Source of the DNA: Spirochaetia bacterium
GTDB lineage: Bacteria > Spirochaetota > Spirochaetia > PWKH01
NCBI GenBank assembly: GCA_007128345.1
Contig: SKXS01000093.1
Coordinates: 1 to 10,702, forward strand
Length of the DNA stretch: 10,702 bases
Direction: 5' to 3'
Shown: positions 6,711-10,702 of the stretch, piece by piece
Layout of the letters: every line of letters starts with the position of its first letter
Position numbering within the stretch: the first letter of the stretch is position 1
The notes under the pieces: model-generated
Told to the model about the DNA's origin: nothing
The model's database searches: none
The model's input: only the letters and a program-made list of their open reading frames with translations
Made by a program: the position numbers and the translations under genes

Positions 6711-7448
6711 TCAGTATACGCACTGGTGAATCGCAGCATCCACTTCCCTGTAGACCTCTTCTGGTGATGATGAGCGTGATGCCGCCCGGGTAATGTGGCT
6801 GCCGATGACCGCCGCATATGCCCGGGACTCCAGCGCCTTCAGCTGATCCCTGTGCGATATCCCGAAGCCTGCGTACACGCGCATCTCCGAAAGTTTCTCA
6901 AGGAAGCCGAAAGTCTCTCCGTCGATCTCCGTCTTCCTGCCCGTGACTCCCTGCCTGAGGGCTGCGTAGACGCAGACAGGTTTAAGGTCAGCAAGCATCC
7001 TGAGGCGCGTGCTGTTCATGGTGGGAACGGCCACCGGCATAGCCGCGAGAGGATAGCCTGCGGCGGTCCGGTAGAATCCGTGGTCATCCTCGATAGGGTA
7101 GTCAGGAACAATAAGCCCGGTTACCTTGCTGTCAGCCATGTCCCGGATATACTGCTCCATACCGTACCGGTGGACGATGTTGGCATAGGTCATCACATGG
7201 ATTTCCTCAAACCCGAGCTCACGGCCGAATGCGATGCAGCTGAATATGTCACGTACCCTGAAGCCCTGTCTCAGGGATGCTTCACTTGCCGCGGTAATAT
7301 CAGGTCCGTCCGCGGTAGGGTCCGAGAAGGGTATCTGGATTTCGAGGATCTCTACCCCCGCGTTCCTGAGGGCTGCAGCGGCGGCCTTCCATCCTTCTGG
7401 TGAGGGAAATCCCGCCACCAGGTGCGCCATGATCTTAATGCGTCTCAT
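6711..7448 (-). CDS. trpA: Tryptophan synthase alpha chain
   Basis: 245 residues, somewhat shorter than the usual 260-270. It cleaves indole-3-glycerol phosphate to indole and glyceraldehyde 3-phosphate and passes indole to TrpB. The TIM-barrel motifs are present: HLVAGFPSPEGW, LEIQIPFSDPTADGPDI with catalytic Glu36 and Asp47, GLIVPDYP (111-118), RQGVTG (165-170), the phosphate-binding AGFGIS (193-198) and VIGSHI. The usual ELGIPFSDPLADGP is altered to EIQIPFSDPTADGP, and the loop before RQGVTG reads VCVYAAL. Both catalytic acids are kept, so activity is expected. I start at the ATG at 7448, seven bases after GGGAGG (7456-7461), which overlaps the trpB end by 14 bases. An in-frame ATG at 7496 would add 16 residues lying fully inside trpB and unlike the family. 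The GH13 gene follows after 21 bases. Confidence 0.95.
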   Translation of the reverse strand: MRRIKIMAHLVAGFPSPEGWKAAAAALRNAGVEILEIQIPFSDPTADGPDITAASEASLRQGFRVRDIFSCIAFGRELGFEEIHVMTYANIVHRYGMEQYIRDMADSKVTGLIVPDYPIEDDHGFYRTAAGYPLAAMPVAVPTMNSTRLRMLADLKPVCVYAALRQGVTGRKTEIDGETFGFLEKLSEMRVYAGFGISHRDQLKALESRAYAAVIGSHITRAASRSSSPEEVYREVDAAIHQCVY

Positions 7449-8661
7449 CGGCAAGCCTCCCTGCCTCCTGCTGGAGAAACTCCCTCCATGCATCACGGTA
7501 GAGCTCTCCGGCGGTAATGAAGAGGTCCTTATCTCCCCGGCCTGACAAGTTCACCACCATGAGTGCCTCCCTGCCGAGCGTGGGAGCTATCTTCAGGGCC
7601 GCCGCGACTGCATGGGCGGATTCAAGGGCGCAGATAAGTCCTTCACGGCGAGCCAGGATTCCGTAGGCATCCAGGACTTCACGGTCGCCGGCACGGGTGA
7701 AGGTGATGCGTCCCGTTGAACCGAGATAGGCCAGTTCGGGCCCGATGCCGGGATAATCCAGCCCAGCTGATATCGAGTGTGTTGCGGATGTCTGCCCGTC
7801 CTCAGTCTGGAGGAACAGGGAGTGGTACCCTTCGATAATGCCGGGCATTCCGCCTCCCTCCATGCGCACGGCGTGCTCTCCGGGGCGGTTTCCGTACCCG
7901 CCGGCTTCCACGGCAATGAGGGCGACAGGATCATCCAAAAAAGGCGAGAAGAACCCGATGGCGTTCGACCCTCCCCCGCAGCAGGCAACCAGCATGTCGG
8001 GCAGCCGTCCCGCATCATGGAGCACCTGCTGTCTGGTCTCCCTGCCGATTACCTGCTGGAAATGCTTCACGAGATCCGGGTAGGGGTAGGGACCCAGGGC
8101 AGATCCGAGCACGTAGTGAGTCGTTGACGATTCCTCCACCCAGTTCTTGAGCGCCGCGTTGACCGCATCCTTGAGGGTGCGGCTGCCGTCCTCCACCGGG
8201 TGAACTGCAGCCCCGTACTGCTTCATGAGGAAAACATTGGGCTGCTGCCGCCGGATGTCCACGGTGCCCATGAATATATCGCATGAGAGACCGAGCCTTG
8301 CGGCCGCTGCCGCAGTTGCTACTCCGTGCTGCCCCGCACCGGTTTCGGCAATCACCCGGGTCTTGCCCATGCACTTGGCAAGCAGCACCTGGCCGAGGGC
8401 ATTGTTTATCTTGTGCGCTCCCGTCTGCGCCTGCCCCTCAAGCTTGAAGTACACCTGCGCGCCTCCAAGATCTTCGCTCAGATTGTCCGCCCGGCAGAGG
8501 GGAGTCGGCCGGCCGATGTAGGTCTCCTGGAGGCGGCGGAAGCTGTCCTGAAATGCCGCAGAAGGAAGAATATTCTGCATGGCCTCTTCAAGTTCAGCGA
8601 GTGCGCCCTTGAGCACCTCGCCCACAAACTGTCCCCCGTAGGGACCAAAGTATTTACCCAT
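7435..8661 (-). CDS. trpB: Tryptophan synthase beta chain
   Basis: 408 residues, normal length for the TrpB1 type. It joins indole and serine to tryptophan with PLP. Visible landmarks are YFGPYGGQFVGEVL at the start, GRPTPL (50-55), TGAHKINNALGQ with PLP Lys84, AETGAGQHG with catalytic Glu106, the PLP-phosphate loop GGGSNAIG (229-236), HSISAGLDYPGIGPE (295-309), ALESAH (345-350) and NLSGRGDKD with Ser373. The stretch before the lysine reads KLEGQAQT where most TrpB have KREDLNHT; all catalytic residues remain. GGAG (8669-8672) lies seven bases before the ATG at 8661, and the gene overlaps trpCF by 8 bases. An in-frame ATG at 8778 would extend 39 residues into trpCF with no family resemblance. 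Within the operon it sits directly before trpA, allowing matched production of the two subunits. Confidence 0.97.
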   Translation of the reverse strand: MGKYFGPYGGQFVGEVLKGALAELEEAMQNILPSAAFQDSFRRLQETYIGRPTPLCRADNLSEDLGGAQVYFKLEGQAQTGAHKINNALGQVLLAKCMGKTRVIAETGAGQHGVATAAAAARLGLSCDIFMGTVDIRRQQPNVFLMKQYGAAVHPVEDGSRTLKDAVNAALKNWVEESSTTHYVLGSALGPYPYPDLVKHFQQVIGRETRQQVLHDAGRLPDMLVACCGGGSNAIGFFSPFLDDPVALIAVEAGGYGNRPGEHAVRMEGGGMPGIIEGYHSLFLQTEDGQTSATHSISAGLDYPGIGPELAYLGSTGRITFTRAGDREVLDAYGILARREGLICALESAHAVAAALKIAPTLGREALMVVNLSGRGDKDLFITAGELYRDAWREFLQQEAGRLADETH

Positions 8662-10075
8662 AACGATGCTCCAGCAGGGAGAAGAGCTCCCTGACTTTCT
8701 TCGGGTCCTTTCTCCCCGGCGATGACTCAACCCCCGATGCGATATCCACAAGCAGGGGGGAAGCCGTATCGAGTACATGGGACAGGGTATCCGGGGTGAT
8801 GCCGCCGGCTATAAGTCGGCGGTCTAATTGCATGAGCTGTTCATCTGTGTAGCAGTGCTGCCCCCCTTTGGGGAGATCATAGAGCACGAACGGTCCGTAG
8901 GGGTGGTCATGGATATCATGGGTGCGGGTGACCGTAACTGCCTTCAGGGCGCTGCCCGGAAAGCGGTCAAGCATATCAGGGGGTTCGCTTCCGTGGAACT
9001 GCACCCCGTCGATAATCTCCCCTTTGTGGAGATCATCCAGCAGGGAGAGCTGAGCCTCATCGGGGTCGCAGACCACGGCAATCTTGAGTATGTCCAGATG
9101 GGCAAAATCCTTTAGGGAGGATGGATCTATGCTCCGTTTGGACCTGGCGAGGATGAATCCCAGCATGTCGGCTCCCTCCCTGGCGCAGAGCTCTGCATCA
9201 GCTAAGGTGGTGATCCCGCAGATTTTCACCAGCGGCTTCGGAGAGCGGAACCTGGCGAAGAGCTTGGTGATGAGTGAGGGAGCAGAAGAGCTGCCGAGGG
9301 AGAACTGAGAAGCAAAGGAGCTTACCAGTGCAGTCCTCATTACATGCGGAGTTTCCATGAGCCTTGAGCCGATCAGCATGCCGTGAAGGCCGCTGTTTCC
9401 CGCCTGGAAAGCTTCTGATGCGTGTGTAACCCCTGACTCGAGCACCACAGGAATCTGGGGAATAAACCGCGGGGCGCACATGTAGGGAATCAGCGGGTTT
9501 ACCCTGAAGCTTCCCAGGTCCCGGGAATTGATGCCCAGGGCATCTGGAAGGACTTCTGCGTCCATGACCTTCTGCGCCTGCTGTTCGCTGTGAGCCTCCG
9601 TGAGAACTCCCAGTCCTGCTCTGCGTGCCTCTGCGGTAAGCTTCCCGAGGGTATCGGGGTCAAGCATCTCTGCTATCAGCAGGACCGCATCAGCACCGAG
9701 CAGGTAGGACTCCCTGATGTCATCTGTACAGTAGAGAAAGTCCTTCCGCAAAAACGCGTAATTGGGATGGGAGCGGGCGAGAGTAAACAGGTCATCGCAG
9801 CTTCCGCAGAAACGGCTGCTTTCTGTGAGTACAGACATACGATGCGCCCCTCCCCGTATGTAGTCCTTCAGGATGTCACCGAGGGATTCCTCTTGGTTGA
9901 TTACCCCCCGCGACGGGGAGGAGCGCTTGAGCTCGCAGATAAGCCCCGAATTAGAAAAAAACGAGTTGAGGGGTCTCTGTCTCCTGCCTCCGGTCAGCTG
10001 CAGCACGTGAGAGCGCTCTTCACTGCGGCGGGCTTTGCGCGAATCCAGGATGGTGTCGAGAATGCTACTGGGCAT
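8654..10075 (-). CDS. trpCF: Bifunctional indole-3-glycerol-phosphate synthase / phosphoribosylanthranilate isomerase
   Basis: 473 residues with two enzymes joined as in E. coli TrpC. Residues 1-260 are indole-3-glycerol-phosphate synthase: ELKRSSPSRG with Glu48 and Lys50, LRKDFL with Lys111, LTEAH with Glu160, GINSRDL with Asn183 and LESGV with Glu213. Residues 281-473 are phosphoribosylanthranilate isomerase: VKICGIT with catalytic Cys286, GFILARSKRSI, VQFHGSE (358-364), VLYD with the probable catalytic Asp400, IAGGIT, and DIASGVE followed by PGRKD. The pathway runs isomerase first, then synthase. The isomerase loop after Asp400 is KGGQHCYTD where GGxGxxFDW is usual, and the Cys-Asp distance is about five residues short. 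GGGAG (10083-10087) lies seven bases before the ATG at 10075; an ATG at 10099 is in frame but lacks this site. It overlaps trpD by 11 bases and trpB by 8. Confidence 0.95.
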   Translation of the reverse strand: MPSSILDTILDSRKARRSEERSHVLQLTGGRRQRPLNSFFSNSGLICELKRSSPSRGVINQEESLGDILKDYIRGGAHRMSVLTESSRFCGSCDDLFTLARSHPNYAFLRKDFLYCTDDIRESYLLGADAVLLIAEMLDPDTLGKLTAEARRAGLGVLTEAHSEQQAQKVMDAEVLPDALGINSRDLGSFRVNPLIPYMCAPRFIPQIPVVLESGVTHASEAFQAGNSGLHGMLIGSRLMETPHVMRTALVSSFASQFSLGSSSAPSLITKLFARFRSPKPLVKICGITTLADAELCAREGADMLGFILARSKRSIDPSSLKDFAHLDILKIAVVCDPDEAQLSLLDDLHKGEIIDGVQFHGSEPPDMLDRFPGSALKAVTVTRTHDIHDHPYGPFVLYDLPKGGQHCYTDEQLMQLDRRLIAGGITPDTLSHVLDTASPLLVDIASGVESSPGRKDPKKVRELFSLLEHRYG

Positions 10076-10702
10076 GGGTGTGCTCCCGGAGTTTTGCAAG
10101 CTGGTCCCGTGCCCTTCCGTCGGCGATGCACGATGAAGCCAGTTTCACCCCCTCCGTAATATCTGCTGCATATCCGGATACGGCAAGGGCTGCCCCGGCA
10201 TTGAGCAGGATCCCGTCCCTGACGGCCCGCAGAGACTGTGATGATGCATCTCCGTCGAGCACGGCTCGGAATATCGCGGCATTCTCGCTTGGATTGCCCC
10301 CCAGGATATCTTTAGCTTCATACCCGCTGATTCCCGCTTCAGCGGGATCGAATAGATACGATGATACGGTGCCGTCCCTCACCTCAGTGATCTTCGTAGG
10401 GGCGCACACGCTGATCTCATCCATGCCGTCAATCGAATGGACCACCATGGCACGCCTGACACCCAGCAGGGAGAGGGTCTGCGCGTACATCTCCATAATG
10501 CTAGAATCAAAGACGCCGGCTATCTGGAAGTCAGGTCGCAGGGGATTGACCAGGGGACCGATCAGGTTGAAGAGTGTCCGAAGCTTCAGTTCCTGCCGAA
10601 TGGGAGCCACATGGCGCATGGCGCCGTGGTACATCGGAGCAAAGAGAAAGGCAAAGCAGCGGGAATCGAGTGACGCCAGGGCATGGTCCAGGTCCTGATG
10701 TA
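10065..10702 (-). CDS. trpD: Anthranilate phosphoribosyltransferase, C-terminal two-thirds (5' end outside window)
   Basis: The frame is open to the window edge and ends with TAG at 10065-10067, giving about 212 residues of a protein normally 330-350 long. It transfers phosphoribose from PRPP to anthranilate. The visible part starts LDHALASLDSRCFAF and LFAPMYHGAMRHVAPIR, then LKLRTLFNLIGPLVNP, both characteristic of the TrpD anthranilate-binding region. VVHSIDGMDEIS carries the Asp-Glu pair that binds magnesium in this family. NPSENA and the helix around LLNAGAALAVSG are typical of the C-terminal part. The PRPP-binding GTGGD segment is off the window. A methionine codon at 10634 is internal and should not be taken as the start. 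The gene leads the visible trp operon and overlaps trpCF by 11 bases; no attenuator or promoter is within the window. Confidence 0.95.
   Translation of the reverse strand, partial: HQDLDHALASLDSRCFAFLFAPMYHGAMRHVAPIRQELKLRTLFNLIGPLVNPLRPDFQIAGVFDSSIMEMYAQTLSLLGVRRAMVVHSIDGMDEISVCAPTKITEVRDGTVSSYLFDPAEAGISGYEAKDILGGNPSENAAIFRAVLDGDASSQSLRAVRDGILLNAGAALAVSGYAADITEGVKLASSCIADGRARDQLAKLREHTHAQ

Noticed and set aside
6795..7403. 202-residue plus-strand open frame opposite trpA
   Set aside because: trpA is certain on the minus strand, and this frame has no recognisable domain.
8662..8778. Longer TrpB start
   Set aside because: The extra residues are an out-of-frame reading of trpCF, and the family start matches YFGPYGGQF directly after the ATG at 8661.
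10078..10698. 206-residue plus-strand open frame opposite trpD
   Set aside because: TrpD motifs are unambiguous on the minus strand, and the plus frame is their antisense reading.

Overview
The window is ordinary, densely packed bacterial chromosome with two convergent gene blocks. The plus strand (1-3157) carries the end of an SGNH hydrolase gene, a nucleotidyltransferase-like protein, a secreted TPM-domain protein, LemA and a FolM-type pteridine reductase. The minus strand, read from 10702 down to 3202, carries trpD (cut by the window edge), a trpC-trpF fusion, trpB, trpA, a GH13 alpha-glucosidase, a YvbK-like GNAT acetyltransferase and a D-serine dehydratase / D-threonine aldolase family enzyme. 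There are no RNA genes, CRISPR arrays, insertion sequences or phage genes that I can see.

The DNA is moderately GC-rich, has strong AGGAG-type ribosome binding sites and short gaps. The lineage cannot be fixed from the sequence. A free-living, probably Gram-negative bacterium that makes its own tryptophan fits, and a spirochaete-like organism is my low-confidence guess.

Plus block: the SGNH gene stops at 242. A weak hairpin and a possible promoter lie between it and the nucleotidyltransferase, which I start at 338. The next four genes look like one transcript: nucleotidyltransferase and TPM overlap by 20 bases, TPM to LemA is 31 bases apart, and LemA to folM 13 bases. TPM and LemA are a common genomic pair at the cell envelope. 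The nucleotidyltransferase and folM have no obvious functional link to them.

Minus block: trpD, trpCF, trpB and trpA overlap by 11, 8 and 14 bases, each start having its own ribosome binding site inside the previous gene. This is a classic translationally coupled operon covering the pathway from anthranilate to tryptophan; trpE/trpG would lie upstream, outside the window. The GH13 gene begins 21 bases after trpA without a recognisable ribosome binding site. A 164-base spacer with small repeats separates GH13 from the GNAT gene, and a 54-base spacer with a strong hairpin separates GNAT from the PLP enzyme gene. The two blocks meet at 3158-3201, where I see no convincing terminator.

No wholly new system stands out. 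The points most worth a second look are unusual residues at conserved sites of TrpB, TrpA and the TrpF domain, a histidine-rich stretch in the active-site segment of FolM, the hairpin at 4357-4387, and the arrangement of GH13, GNAT and PLP-enzyme genes behind trpA.
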